From the NCBI GenBank assembly GCA_029747015.1, contig JAKOGI010000367.1, forward strand, positions 565,001-629,000: 64,000 nt of DNA, given 5' to 3'. Each line of letters opens with the position of its first letter. The first letter of the stretch is position 1. A program made the position numbers and the translations under genes. The notes beneath the pieces are model-generated. The model saw only the letters and a list, made by a program, of their open reading frames with translations. It did not search any database and was not told the DNA's origin. This document shows, piece after piece, positions 25,561 to 37,869 of this stretch. The stretch comes from Carnegiea gigantea. Taxonomy: Eukaryota; Streptophyta; Magnoliopsida; Caryophyllales; Cactaceae.

Positions 25561-26229
25561 AGAAGGTGCTTTGAAGCCCTAGTGGCTACTAGAAGGCCTA
25601 TAATCATGGCAGTAGTATATTCTCATTATTTACAACTTATTAAACGAGGGCCAAAGCATACTTCAATATATGTGAATTGATTCCTCTTCAAAAGAGCTTT
25701 TCAACAATATCTATAAGCTCAAATCCGATAAGCACTGAAAAAGTTGTAAGTTAGATAGTGATACGTGCACAGAAACTGAGACTTCCTTGCTTATATGAAC
25801 TAGAATCGGTGCACTTTCACATAAAAAGAATCATATCGGTTGGGCATTGGTGCCTAAACAAAGTAAGTTTGCCATGTTGACCAGCCAAGTAGCATAATAT
25901 TAGCCCCAGCATCAATGGCTGGACTTCCACCTATTGCTAGGCCTGCCTTGGCCTCCACTGCATGGATTTACACATGTTTTGCATGGAATGGTTCAATCAA
26001 CCACCAAATTTTGATTCATTTCATTTCATTGATCCTTTTCTTAGCAAAGTCATTTCTTAGGCCAATCTATTTCCTCCACTATAAAAGGGAGCATCTTACT
26101 CTCATTCATCATCACCACCTAAAGGAAACTCCACATTGTTCGCTCTACATCATCTTCCACCTAGGAGAAACAATACTTCTCTCTAAACATTTTCGTCCCT
26201 CTATAGAAAACATCTCTTTAGTTTTAAAA
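25561..26229. other. Region before the proposed 3' LTR homology, with TATA box
   Basis: CACTATAAAAGGG at about 26078-26090 is a strong TATA-like box. It may be the U3/R promoter of the 3' LTR, in which case the LTR starts upstream of the homology I can follow. The 105-codon frame at 25915-26232 shows no domain. Confidence 0.4.
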
Positions 26230-27120
26230 TAACAAACTCTGCTTCTCTCTCAAACTTTTCAAAGCATATACAACTAGACTACCTTTCGTCTTACCCTAAC
26301 ACACTTGGAAGGAATGAAATCAAGGATTGTTTCTTTGCTAACATCTCATATCGAAGTGGATCTTAAAGGCCAATTAAGGAAAACTAATTGGTTACTTTTT
26401 ATTAGACGATATGTTTTTCTTATTTGTAATTATGTTTTTGTTTGATCCTCTATGATTCCTTGATCATTTATTCACTTCTTATTAGTACATTAGTAAGACT
26501 ATATTCATAATCAAGTGAAAACTAAATTTATAAGTTCTTTGTATTTTCAATTCTGTTATAAAATGGCTTGCTAATAAGTAGTCAACAAAAGTATGATCTT
26601 GTTGATTATCCTAGGAATAAAACGATAAATTCATAAAAAATATCTTTTGCATGAAATCAAAAAATTAAAATTTTTAATACAATCACTTCCGGTGGAAGTC
26701 ACTTTTGAAGCAAGCGGTCTAACGGTGGTTTTCACCGCCTATTCGATCAAACTTTCACCTTTGGATCTATTCTCATGGTTTATAGTCATGAAGCCATTCT
26801 TAGTGATCCTCATTCAGAATGTCCCTAGGAAAAACCCTTTTCTTCTTAAAAATCAATCGATTATCCTTTCAGTTTAAGGATGTAGTAAAAAGAAAGAATT
26901 TACTATTTTCTATATAATTATTGTACATTTCCTTTAGAATGTGCTAGCAACTTTAAAAGTTGAAGCTTTTATCCATTCTACCACATAACCATAGGGAAGG
27001 AACACTTTAAGAAAGACATATGATGCACCCCTTGAAAGAGGGAGGTTGTGAGGGGAAGAGACCATTGAGCCTCGATGAGCCCTAGGCCAGCACCATAACC
27101 ATCCATCGACGATGCTATCA
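26230..27120 (+). repeat. Probable 3' LTR of the Tat-like element
   Basis: It is the direct-repeat partner of 14345-15274, with the same landmarks in the same order. It ends in GCTATCA at 27120, matching CACTTTCA at 15274, and lacks the primer-like sequence that follows the 5' copy. Confidence 0.6.
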
Positions 27121-27597
27121 GTCATAGCCACCGTCGGCCACCTCTATCAACCTCATTTTCTCTCTCTTCTCGTAGCAACTACAGTAGGAGTCACATCATA
27201 CGTTTTAGGCCCCTACTGCTGCCCACGACCACCATGACACCACCAACTAGCCACCGAAGACAACCACAATGCATTACCTTCCACTGACTATTACCACCTA
27301 CACCATCTCTTTGTGGCACTTACCTTAAAGGTACAAGTATTAAACCCTCACTCTAATCAGATATGGATTTTCTCTCCTTCCTAAACCAGGTCATATGAAC
27401 CACTTAATTTTGAGGACTAAGCTATAACATTACGAACAATTATGCCTTGTTATGGGATTAAGCTTATGATGCGTGGAATTTGAAATCGAATTATGCTTGG
27501 GATTCACAGTAGAGAACACACAAACGCATGGAATTGGGTAATGGTTGCAACTTATAATACGCTAAGGCTAATTTGTAAAGAAAAATGTTTTAACGGA

Positions 27598-27672
<75 letters not shown>

Positions 27673-29429
27673 TGATTGGTTATAAGGGATGATGCAGTAA
27701 GTTCGTTTACTATTAGATGTTGAATTGGGATTCATATAAATGTGTAGGGGTTTTAGGTGATCATCAAATAATTTGAGATATTTTAAGATGCCTTTATTTG
27801 GGGGCTAGCACATGATCAATAAGAAAATTGAAGAGGTTAAATAGATTATTATTATTTTTTAAACTGATTAGTTTTGATATGAGAAAGTGCTTGAGCTAGC
27901 TTTACATATCATCACATTTAAGGGCGACTTAATTGTTACAATGTTATATAACTGGATTTATCAAGTTACAGCAATACGTGAGATAATTTAAGGCCAAATT
28001 ATTCTTGTGAATTGATATAGTGACAAACAATGAATTATAAGGACTAAGCATAAGATGGGAGTGCGAACAAGAGAATGGGTCAGCCAAAATTTTGGAAATT
28101 TTATTACAAAGTTTACTATTTTGGATCAATGAATTTGATATTAAATCCTGTCATGGGCAAAAGTTCTCAAGAGTTAAGAACAACCAAGTTCTTAAGAAGT
28201 GGGTGCGACAATTTGTGGATATAAAGGGGTGTGTCCTCATGGAATCATAGCTCTTAAAAATGATGTACTACTAGGGCCATAGTTACAATTAGATGGGTAT
28301 AATCCATTTACTAAAGTAAAGAATAGAAAATAGGAAATACTAAATGAAGAAAAAAAAAAGGGAAGGTAAGAGAAGAGAACAACATAGCTAGTGATAGCAA
28401 TCTCAGTTTACAAGAAGATTAGAAAGTGGAGTCTAATAATGGCCCACGAAGATCCATGAGTTAAAAGTGCGGCAACTAAAGTTATGTCTTATTGCTTGTA
28501 CCTTTATGATACAAGTAAAAGTTTTTTTGTATTTATTTCTAATTCATGTTTATCAGCTTTCATACGTTTTGGTCATTTAGAGGACTTACTCACCGTTACA
28601 ATGATTATATGTTACTATGTTACTGCATTCATAAGTTCACATGCTCATAAGTTGTTGATCCGAGGACACCTTGTGATTACTGTTCATATGCCAACTGATG
28701 CGTGATTCATTAGAACCTAGGAGTCTGGTGGAAATCTCCTTGCCTATTGAACTCCCTTGGTCGCTTGGCCTATGGAACCTCTTAGACTAATCCTCAACAT
28801 TTAAATGCCATTTATCCCCATTATTTTCAAAAATCCTTCAATTTTTCTAAAGATCTCCATGTCGTTTAAATTCATTGTCATTTATTTCATGTACCAAAAG
28901 CTTAGTTTTCTTTACAAAGTTTGGGAGCTATAAATTGACAATTATTGTATAGTTTTTGTTTCAAAAGGGAATGAATTGCTAATTTTCCCCCTTTTTTGCA
29001 CATTTTCATCCTTCACTAAGGGGATAAGCCTTGTTTTCAAAATGAAAATAGCAGTAGCCCTCTTTAATTCACAATACCTTCGCTACTAGCGAAATACGAA
29101 CATTACAGGAAGGATGGTGCACTGCCACGCAAACATATCCCCATGTCAAATATTTAACTCGAAGTAGGCCACGGCCAACGATAGGCCGCTATGCTAGGGT
29201 GACTATAAGAAAGCAGGCTAGGAGGCAAAAAGTGCCTTGTCTCCTGGACTCAGCGGCACTGAACCAGGCCTAGTAGCACCAAACGAGGTTGACACTGGCT
29301 TGGTGGAAGCACAGACTGCTGGCCTTGCTTAGCGCCCACGTTTTAGTTTACCTAAGAATATTTGTGTAATGCTTCTCCTAATCAGAATTATGAAAGATAC
29401 CTCTATTAAACCTATAAACCTAGGAAGGT
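27121..29429. other. No gene seen
   Basis: Apart from the TA microsatellite this is AT-rich sequence without recognisable coding regions on either strand. Short frames at 28484 and 27944 have no domain. Confidence 0.4.
27601..27670. repeat. (TA)35 microsatellite
   Basis: This is an uninterrupted run of 35 TA units. The tyrosine/isoleucine-rich open frame across it is a composition effect. Confidence 0.98.
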
Positions 29430-30256
29430 TCATTCAATTTGTTTCACTATAAACTTCCTTCTCCTTCGAACACACACAGAGATACATAAAATATGTTCTT
29501 TTTCTCCTCTTCTAGAGAGACTGTCTTTCTTCTGGCATTCTTCTCGTTTCTCCTTCTAACCAATGAGATTGCTCCTGCCTTAGGCAATCTTCTTTTGCTA
29601 GGAACAAATGTCTTTCCTCTATCATGCACTTTGCCCTCTCTTCTCTAGGTCTTCTCTCTAGGCACTTTATCATTACTTTTTCTTTTTTTCTTTTTTTGAC
29701 TAGCTTTTAACATACCTAAGCAAAAGGTTAGATCAAGATAAAAATTGGTTTTATTGTTTTGATCAAATCAATCCTCCTTCATCTTTATTTCTTGGTCACT
29801 ATGTAATCCTTGTTAGATTTCTAGCTTTTGTGCCATGTGTAAGACTATGTATAGAGTCAAAGTGGTTACAAAGTTTATTACTTTCTAATTTTTTTAATTT
29901 CTTGTAATTAGCATATAAATTGAATTAATGTAGGAGATCACCATAAAATTCATGTCTTTGATGTTGTAATTACTAAGCAAGACAAACTGCATGACAATGA
30001 TGTTTGCATGAAAGCATTAAGAATTCACTATTCTCTTTTATAACCCAAGTTAAGGTCATTGTTGAATGAGCAATGTCAGTGGGTGGATTTGTATCCCTCC
30101 CCTCATCCTTGGACTTAGCTTTTGGGTACTTAGCCTTAGAGTCAAGCAACCAAGTCAATCCCCATCTGGGATCATGGGGATTGTTTTCTAAACTCCTGTT
30201 TTTGAAAATGATTTTCATACTTTCCTAAAATATGGAGGTGACTCTACTCCTTTCCC
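29430..30256 (+). other. Possible LTR of a second Tat-like element
   Basis: There is a TATA-like CACTATAAAC near 29443, a long pyrimidine-rich leader, and at about 30233-30250 the sequence GGAGGTGACTCTACTCC, similar to the Tat-type primer site. The L1 element starts right after this. The interior of such an element would have to continue beyond 36556, where an RTE LINE relic lies instead, so the call is tentative. Confidence 0.3.
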
Positions 30257-30271
30257 TTAAAGTCAAGCTTT
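30257..30271. repeat. L1 target-site duplication, poly(A) side
   Basis: TTAAAGTCAAGCTTT is repeated exactly at 36541-36555. The two copies bracket the minus-strand L1 element. Confidence 0.92.
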
Positions 30272-30327
30272 CTTTTTTTTTTTTTTCTTCGTGAGAAATG
30301 AGGGACATTAGTCCCTAAGCAGTTTTA

Positions 30328-33300
30328 TTAAGTAGGAACTTGATGAGGCCAAGCCACCCTGCCAATGTCCTCAAGAAGCATCGAATACATGAAGTTAGGA
30401 GCATGATCAAAAAAGGTAACGGGAGAGCTTTGATTCACCCTGAAATTAGCAAGGTTATCCGCCGCTCGATTGGCCTCTCTGAAGCAATAGGTTAAGGATA
30501 TCCTCCAACTCCTGTCCACTACAAGCTTCCTACATTCTTGAATGATGTAGTAGTGTTCACACCTACTGGGATCAACTTTTTCCAATCTGTCAATGGCCAA
30601 CTTGGAGTCCAGTTGCACTATCAGTTGAGTGATGCCTTCAGCCTTAGCCATCCGAAGACCATGGAGTAGAGCTAGCAATTCTGACTTGATAGAGGAATAG
30701 TTTCCAAAACTAGCACTAAATCCTTTAATCTAATTTCCCCTATGCCCACGCAACAGACCGCCTCCTCCAGCTGGCCCTGAGTTACCTCGTGAGGCTCCAT
30801 CGATATTGAGCTTTATCCAAAGGTTCGGTGGTGCCTGCCATTGGACATAAATTTCAGATTTGGGCTTAGGAGACCCATGTACCTGAAGATGATTATTAGC
30901 CTCAAGAGCCTTCAAAACTTCCCAAGTCTTCTTGCGCACAAAAGAATAGGGATTGTGTGGAGTAAACTCAACATTCTCAAAACATCTTTGATTCCTTCAT
31001 TTCCATATCCACCATAATGTGATGGCAAAGAGAGTGGGCCAATCCTTACCTGTGTTGTTAGAGCCTTCCAAATTACCATGTATCCATTCTCTAAGGGGTA
31101 GAGTAAAAGAAGATGTTGTGCTTCACCTCAGGTACCAATTCAAGCTAAACTCTTTGGGCATGGTGACAGTCGTGAAGAACATGCAATACATCTTCTTCCA
31201 TGTTATATGGCAACTATTGCACAGGGGGTTGTTTAACCGTTGGCCCCGGACTCTATAGGCATTTGTCATAATCCTCTCATGTACCGCAAGCTAAATGAAA
31301 ATTTTGATTCTTTGGGGGGATTTCAGAGTCCATATCAGCTTCCAAATAGTTTCATGAGGTTCTAAAAGATCAGATTTAATAATCATTAGTGCCGACTTTA
31401 TGACAAAGCCGTTGGACACATTATTCCAGTTCAAAAGATCTTCATGCTCCTCATCCTCATGGACCTCCATGGATGTAATTTTTTTGAGAATTTCATCCAG
31501 TAGAAGGTTAACAAATCCATCCCATCTCCATCCGTCATTAGTGGTCCATAGTTCAACCAAACTCAAGTTCTCCACTTCAGGGGGTATAGGGCTAAGAGTG
31601 TCAAAGAAGAATGGTCTCTTTGTCGCCCAAGTATGAAACCAAAATGAAGTTTTCTTCCCATTACCAATCTCAGTTTTAGCCCCTTCTTTAAGGAATTTAG
31701 CACATTCAAGGATCCCTTTCCAGGTATTTGAAGCATCAGTCTTTGGTGTAAACATATCGATATCGCATTGCCCACTACAATATTTGGCACGCAATACCCT
31801 GGACCATAGGTTGTCTTTCTCCGTTAACACCCTCCAGCCCAATTTTGTTAGGAAAGCTGAATTCGCCTGTCTTATTGAACGGAATCCAAGGCCTCCAGCT
31901 TCTTTGCGTTTCATGAGACACTCCCATGCCACGTTGTGAATCTTTCTTTCCCCAGCGTGCCCTCCCCATATGAAATTTCTCGATTTACGGTCTATCTCAT
32001 CACATAAGGATTGTGGGAGCTTCACCGTTTACATAGCATAGTACGGGATTGTAGATATTGTAAACTGAACAAGTATGGCCCTCCTTGCCAGTGACAAGCT
32101 AGCCTACTAGTCTATTGTCAACTCTATTAGATACTTGTTTAAAAGTGTGCCTGTTGACTCGACCATTGATTATTTGAACTTCAAGATGGTGGCCGAGATC
32201 AGACGTGACGGGTATACCCAACACATTACTAACTTGTGTAGCTAGCGACTTCACAGTATTATTAGAGAAGAAAACCATGGATTTTTGCAAACTTACCCTT
32301 TGTCCCGAAGCAGCACAGAAGGTGTCTAGGCAGTGTTTCATAATGGTTGTTTGCTCCAACGATACCTCTCCAAAGAGGATGAGGTCATTGGTAAAGAAGA
32401 GGCTCGAGATTTTCGGGCCCCCTCGACTTGCACTCACTGGTTTCCAAGTACCCTTAGTAACTTCTTCCTCAATTACATGGCTCAAGCACTCCATGTATAA
32501 GACGAATAAGTAAGGAGATAACGGGTGTCCTTGTCTTACCCCTTGAGATAGTGAAAATTGTTCGGTTCGGGCAGGCCCCATTCCAAAGTATACTAAATTG
32601 AGTGGAGCTAACACAACTCATTATCACCTCCACCATTATTTGAGGAAGTCTAGCCTCCATCAACGTTTCACGAATAAACAACCAACGGAGACGCTCACAA
32701 GCCTTTTCAAGATCAACCTTGACTGCCATGTATCCAGCCTGTCCTTTCTTTCTTCTCATGGTATGAAGCATTTCCTATACTATTATGTTGTTGTCCGTTA
32801 TTTGATGGCCATGAACAAAACTACACTAGATAGGTGAAATGAGTTTGCTCAGGACAGGTTTTAACCTGTTAATCAACGGTTTGGAGATGACTTTGTAGGC
32901 TACATTACACAAACCTATGGGGCGAAGTTGAGAGACACATTGGGGGTTCTCCACCTTAGGAATAAGCACTAGGAAAGTGTTATTGATTTCCTTTGGTAGA
33001 GAGTGGCCCTCAAGGGCCCTAAGTGCCATATGTATGAGCTGGTTCCCAATGAGGTCCCAGTATTTTTGGTAGAAGAACGCTTGGCAGCCATCGAGTCCAA
33101 AAGCTTTAAAAGCACTCATGTCAAAAATTGTCTGTTTAACATCAGCCCCTGTGTATTGCCTATATAGTTGTTGTATGTCCTCCTCATGAAGGCTAGGAAA
33201 TTGATTGGTAGGGAGAATGTAAGAAGCATAGTCTTCACCTTCAGCAGTATATAGGTGAAAAAAATATCCCCTCACCACACTTTTAATGGCATCCTTATCC

Positions 33301-34460
33301 AATAATCAGTTTCCTTGAGCATCTTGGAGAGCCTCTATTCGGTTGAATCGCCTTCGAATGATGGTACTCAGGTGATAGAACCAGGTATTGCGGTCTCCGT
33401 CTTGGATCACTTCAATTCTGGCCTTTTGGAACCAAAAGGTCTCGATTTGGTCTAAGACCTCATCCAGATTCCGACGTAGCTTTCCCTTCAACTCTATGAG
33501 AAATCTATTCGTACTCTTTTGAGAGCTCTCTTGAATTCCCTCTAAGTGATTCCATAGAACTTTTTTGCATCTAAATAGATTACCAAATGTCTCCTTGTTC
33601 CACTTTGTCAGGGCTGTTGATAGGTGGGTTAACATTGGGTTAATCGGAGCATTAGAACTCCAGAGACTTTTAAGGAAATCATCAAAAAGCTCATGGGATG
33701 TCCACGCAGCCCAAAATCGAAAAGGCTTAGGGGTATTTGGCAGTGTAGCGAATTCATTAGGAGATATCAAGGGAGGACAATGATCAGACTAATTTTTCAA
33801 AAGGTGATGAACTCCCGCCTCTTCCAACTTCATTCTCCATAAGTCATTGCATAGCCCTCTGTCCAGCCTAACTAGCTTCCTGTTATTCAGATCAAGGCCC
33901 CCGGACCATGTGAATTCTGGACCTGAAAAGCCAAGGTCTATAAACCCATTATTATTGATCCAGTGGTCAAATTTGGCACACCGTCTAGCAAGTTCTGAGC
34001 CACAGTTTCATCTTTCAGCCATAGTTCTAGTCTCGTTGAAGTCTCCTGCTAATAGCCAAGGTTTGGTATGAGTTGAGGCAAAGGTTTCTAAGAGGGTCCA
34101 AAGTTCCTCGCTTGCAGCTTCTTAGGGGCTACCGTAAATAGCAGTAAATAGCCAGCCATCCTCCCTATTAGGGATTACCTCTAGAGTGATATACTGTGGG
34201 TGAAAGGTAATAATGTTGACAGTAATATCTTCAACTTTCCAGAACATCCAAATCCCTTCATTGAAGCTTTGGGCTTCAATTCGAAATTTGCCATCAAAAC
34301 CAATATTATTACATACTTCATTAGCTCATTCTCCACTAATTCTAGTCTTAAGGAGACCTAGTATAGCGGGTTTATATTTCCGTAGCAATTCTTTCAAGGA
34401 TAGTAGAAAATCTCTACTACCCACTCCTTGCACATTCCAAACAAGAAGTCATACATAGTT
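30328..34460 (-). pseudogene. L1 ORF2 relic: APE endonuclease, reverse transcriptase, zf-RVT, RNase H
   Basis: Reading from 34460 down, the endonuclease contains LLVWNVQGVG, LLKTRISG (families have Glu where Lys stands), GDFNETR and SDHCPP (about 33775-34440). RT pieces follow: PKVENPQCVSQLRPIGLCNV, KVDLEKA, then after a frameshift VRQGHPLSPYLFVLYMECLS. The catalytic box reads FTNDLILFGE instead of FADD. The 31291-32025 segment (FIWGGHAGERKIHNVAWE, then NTWKGILECAKF) and the zf-RVT piece after it are the usual linker. RNase H lies at 30328-30939, with LNIDGASRGNSGPAGGG, SELLALLHGLRMA, QLDSKLAID and REANRAADNLAN, so its Asp/Glu residues are kept. At least four stops and several frameshifts separate the parts. 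It cannot encode an active enzyme. Confidence 0.9.
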
Positions 34461-34774
34461 CATTAGATGTTGATTATCCATAAAATAATGGTGGACGGGT
34501 GGCCTGGAAGAGCAGCTCATCAGTTTGAACATCTTGTGGCCTGAGTGGCCATTTCGATATCCTGTGCGTCCGAGGATTTTTTTTTTCTTCCTTATGTCTT
34601 CTAGGGTGGAAAGAATACGACATGACTCTTCCATATTGGTGTCTTGTATACCATCCATTTGAGGAGAGAGTTCCCCTTCATGAGGTTGATGATATGCTCC
34701 CCTTGGGTCCGATGGGTCCCTAGAGTGTACTGGAGTAAGCCTTTCTAGGATGCCATTAGAATGTGCAAGATTAT

Positions 34775-36504
34775 TTAGGCTGAATTTATTACCAGCGGGG
34801 TAAGGGGGAGGATCTTTGATTGTGGTGTGTAGTAACCGAGTTTGGGATGATGAGAGGGTCGTGGAAGGGTTTCTTTTGAAGATTTCTTATGGGTGGGCTT
34901 GGATGGTTCATGGGCTGGGTTTGCCAACATCATAGCTTTCCGAGTTGCATGGGGTCTAGGGAAGTGCCTAGCATTTCTCGGAGTTAAAGCAGCTCGTGCC
35001 TCGCACGTGGTTTCCATGCATGGTACCTTGATAATATCTTGTTAGACGTTGACACAAGAAAAGCTTCTGGGGAATCTCCAAGATTATTGCCCAACTCAGT
35101 TGTGAGGTTATTTTTGGCCACTACTTCCATATTTTCACCTATTAAGGAGTCTTGAGGAGCTGCATTCTCATCCTCCAGTTCATCCTCCTTATTTCCAGGA
35201 GCACAATCAGCCACAAAATCTTCTTCCATATTCTCAGCAAGAATTTGGAATCTCGATCCTGAGAATGGGGCGTTGCATCTAGCAGGGTTAATATCTTTTC
35301 CTAAATTGTCATTGTGTCCAGATGATGCCGGCATATCCAGTTCCGGTTCGAATTGACCGGAACCCGAGTCAGTATTCAGGTCATGGGTTTTGTCATTACC
35401 ACTTGCCTTGGACTTGGAATTGTTGCCTTTGGAATTCTTCCTCCGGGAGGTTTCTTGACAAGCATCCATGATCCGAAATCTTCCATGCACTCAGGTTTAT
35501 TCGCTGGAGTAGCCATAGTTGGGTCTTGATGTCTTGGATGAGATGCTTGAGGCCTGCGTAAGCTGTTATCTAAGGGATGAATTGGACAGGAGTCTTCCCT
35601 ATGCCCCACATTCCCACATTTATAACATAGCAGTTTAAGGCTCTCATATTGAATCTTCCAAATCCTTCCTTAAAACTGAAATTTTGAGAGTAATGGCTTT
35701 GACAGATCCAGTTGCACACTCAGTCGTGTGAATTTGCCCTGAGCCACATTAGCAGTGGTGCTATCAATGCGCATTACCCTACCTACCTTAGCTCAAATCA
35801 TATGCAAGAATTCCTGATCGAAGTATTCAATACTAAGGGATACGGATCCAAGCTGTAAGGACCCTAATAGGCTCCTCATTCGGGATAAAGTTCGGAACCC
35901 ATTTCCTTATCGTCAGATAGTTATCTCCTATGAGCCAAGGGCCTTGTGTGAGTACATGATGATAGTCTTCTGGGTTGGTGAATCGTGTGATGAAATAATC
36001 ACAACCTATATCAATGAGCGAGAAGTCCCCCTTAAGGCTCCATTTTGTCTTGAGTCTTCGCTGAAGTTGTATGAACCCTATACCCTTGTCAAGCATTTTA
36101 ATTATTAGGGCATGCTTCCATGGTGTCCTAAATTTATGTTTCTGCTCCTTCGTGAGTTTGATAATTGGGCATCTCGGATCTTCCACCTCATTAGGGTCTC
36201 TAGGATCATCATCCGAAGCATAATCATCTTTGTCTTCATTCCAAAAGGGATTGGAGAAGGTAGAAAATTGTAGGTGTGGATTATTCCCTGTAACCTTGTC
36301 TCGGAAAGACATTGGAGGTCTTTCTTCAAACTGAGGCCTGTACTGTCCTTGTAGGTTTTTGTTCGGTTGATCTTCCTCCACAACCATATCTTCTTCATCC
36401 TGCTGTATTGGATCCCCAGTTGCAGCTCTCTTGAATTTTTAACTAGAATGATGAATTAGATCTCGTTCTTGTGGAGAGAGAGGATTCACTCTTGAGTTTT
36501 CCAT
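34775..36504 (-). pseudogene. L1 ORF1 relic (DUF4283 and CCHC zinc knuckle)
   Basis: An ATG at 36504 opens MENSRVNPLSPQERDL; a TAA stop follows at about codon 22. After it the frame continues through an acidic stretch into a DUF4283-type domain (GDFSLIDIGCDYFITRF, YHHVLTQGPWLIGDNYLTI). It then shifts near 35845 to EYFDQEFLHMI and GKFTRLSVQLDLSKPLL. A zinc knuckle, CYKCGNVGHREDSC, lies at about 35590-35635. The C-terminal part, in two more frames, is low-complexity and rich in Ser, Asn and Glu. This is the normal ORF1 of plant L1 elements, an RNA-binding chaperone-like protein, here broken in at least three places. Confidence 0.88.
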
Positions 36505-36540
36505 TTACTAGAACGATGAATTATGCCAAGTCTCTTTCTT

Positions 36541-36555
36541 TTAAAGTCAAGCTTT
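36541..36555. repeat. L1 target-site duplication, 5' side
   Basis: It is an exact copy of 30257-30271 and borders the 5' end of the minus-strand L1. Confidence 0.92.
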
Positions 36556-37303
36556 ATTAAAATAAGACCGAAAGAGTAATTGTCTCACTAGATAGCGGGA
36601 TGGAGGCCCTAGGTGGCAACTCTTTTAGGATGATAAGGTGAATGTGCAAATTGGATAGGATTAGAAATGAAGCTATCGGAGAGAAATAGGGTTGGCGCCC
36701 ACAAAGGATAAGATGAGGAAAGTAAGACTCAAATGGTTTGGTTATACGAAAAGAAAGATACAAATATACTTGTGTGAAGTTGTGAGAGGATTGACATTCT
36801 AGATTGTAAAAGGGCTAGAGAAAGACCAAAAATGATTGGAATGATGTGGTTAGACAAAACAAAGATACTTAACACTTACAACGAACATGGCTCAAGATAA
36901 GTGTTTTAGGAGATCTATAATACTTAGTTGTCAATGCTTGTACTTTTAGTCACTTAGCATAAATTAGTGTTGTTTAGTTTTTATAGAAGGTAATAGTGTC
37001 GCCTTAGTGGCTTGCTGGTTTTAATAAATATTCCTGTGCCACACCTAGTTTCCATTTTGTTTATTTATTTATTTATTTATTTAATGTTAGTTTAATGCTC
37101 CTGGCTATAATTATTATGTGACTATTCTCAGATTCGTTAGAAAAGATTTCAACCTAATTCTTTTTTGGCAAATTTTTTCAATGGATCCTTTGGAATCACT
37201 CTCTCAGCTTACACGAGTTCTTGGAAAGGTAAAGTTGCATACATCTAGACCTCTCCAGACTACATAAAAGTGAGATCCATACTAGGAGATGTTGTTGTAT
37301 ACT
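36556..37303 (+). mobile_element. 3' part of an RTE-type LINE, decayed
   Basis: The plus strand carries the C-terminal RTE reverse-transcriptase tail: LDRIRNEAIGEK (about 36645), then GLAPTKDKMRKVRLKWFGY (about 36690-36745), with weaker continuation to about 36930. The tail block GGTAAAGTTGCATACATC, CCTCTCCAGACTAC and TACTAGGAGATGTTGTTGTA is at 37215-37303. Stops (TGA near 36637, TAG near 36688) and a frameshift show it is dead. An ATTT repeat lies at about 37058-37082 in its 3' region. The L1 element landed at its upstream edge, so its 5' continuation is not visible. Confidence 0.8.
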
Positions 37304-37869
37304 TTGAACTTACAAATTTCATGGAGACAAGAATATAACCCTGGCTAGTATTCATTAGAAGATTTAAAGATTTTTTAATTGAGCAAATTTACAAAAGAAC
37401 TATAGTTTATATAATTTTGGTATTAAAATAAGGGAATGATTAGTTTTATAGTAGAGATCCATATGGAAATATCTCATTGTTCAGAAAGGAGAAAAAAAAA
37501 TAGAGGAAGTGAGTAATTCTCTACATCTCACGCAGCATGAAAAATTAGGGAAAAAAAGTCTTTAGTGAAAAGGATCTTAACCAAACAAGGAAGAGAAAGG
37601 GGGCACCGAAATGAAGTAGTCCAAATAAAGCTAATTGTAGCCTCATGGTAGTCTACGATTCAATGTACAAGAATCGAACGCGAGGCACCCGTATCAAACT
37701 TCCAACATACTACCGCTTGCGTTGCACATAAGTTGTTAATGATCACATGCAAAAAATAATAGATAAGTGTATTTGTGTTGAGAAGCCCACGGCCCAGCTT
37801 GGCCCTTGCATAGCTTTATCATTGTTTCCAAGCAACCTCAATTGAAAGATTTTCTGACGGAGTTTGCTA
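37304..37869. other. No gene seen; possible tRNA-derived SINE head on the minus strand
   Basis: On the minus strand, at about 37640-37730, AAGCGGTAGTATGTTGG and, about 30 bases later, GCGTTCGATTCTTG resemble the A and B boxes of a tRNA-derived promoter. A full cloverleaf cannot be drawn and no poly(A) end was found, so this is only a suggestion. Confidence 0.25.

Larger units (their letters stand above)
14345..27120 (+). mobile_element. Old Tat/Ogre-like Ty3 retrotransposon
   Basis: Two diverged direct repeats (about 14345-15274 and 26230-27120) look like LTRs. Just inside the first lies a primer-binding-like site. A decayed gag of Tat type is at 18120-19330, and a 35-bp minisatellite lies at 25030-25560 before the 3' LTR. 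No reverse transcriptase or integrase reading was found, so the pol part has been lost or is unrecognisable. Several unexplained segments inside may be later insertions. The outer edges are approximate and no target duplication was found. Confidence 0.55.
30272..36540 (-). mobile_element. Full-length L1-type LINE, 6.27 kb, inactivated
   Basis: The element is complete. A poly(A) run (poly-T on the plus strand at about 30272-30287) follows an AATAAAA signal near 30330, the 5' end lies at 36540, and an exact 15-bp target duplication flanks it. It encodes a gag-like ORF1 (about 34775-36504) and an endonuclease-RT-RNase H ORF2 (30328-34460). Both are broken by stops and frameshifts, and key catalytic residues are changed. 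The target duplication is still perfect, so the insertion may be younger than the amount of ORF damage suggests. Confidence 0.93.

Noticed and set aside
37640..37730. tRNA gene on the minus strand
   Set aside because: Only A/B-box-like words are present; no acceptor stem or complete arms can be folded, so at most a tRNA-derived SINE head.
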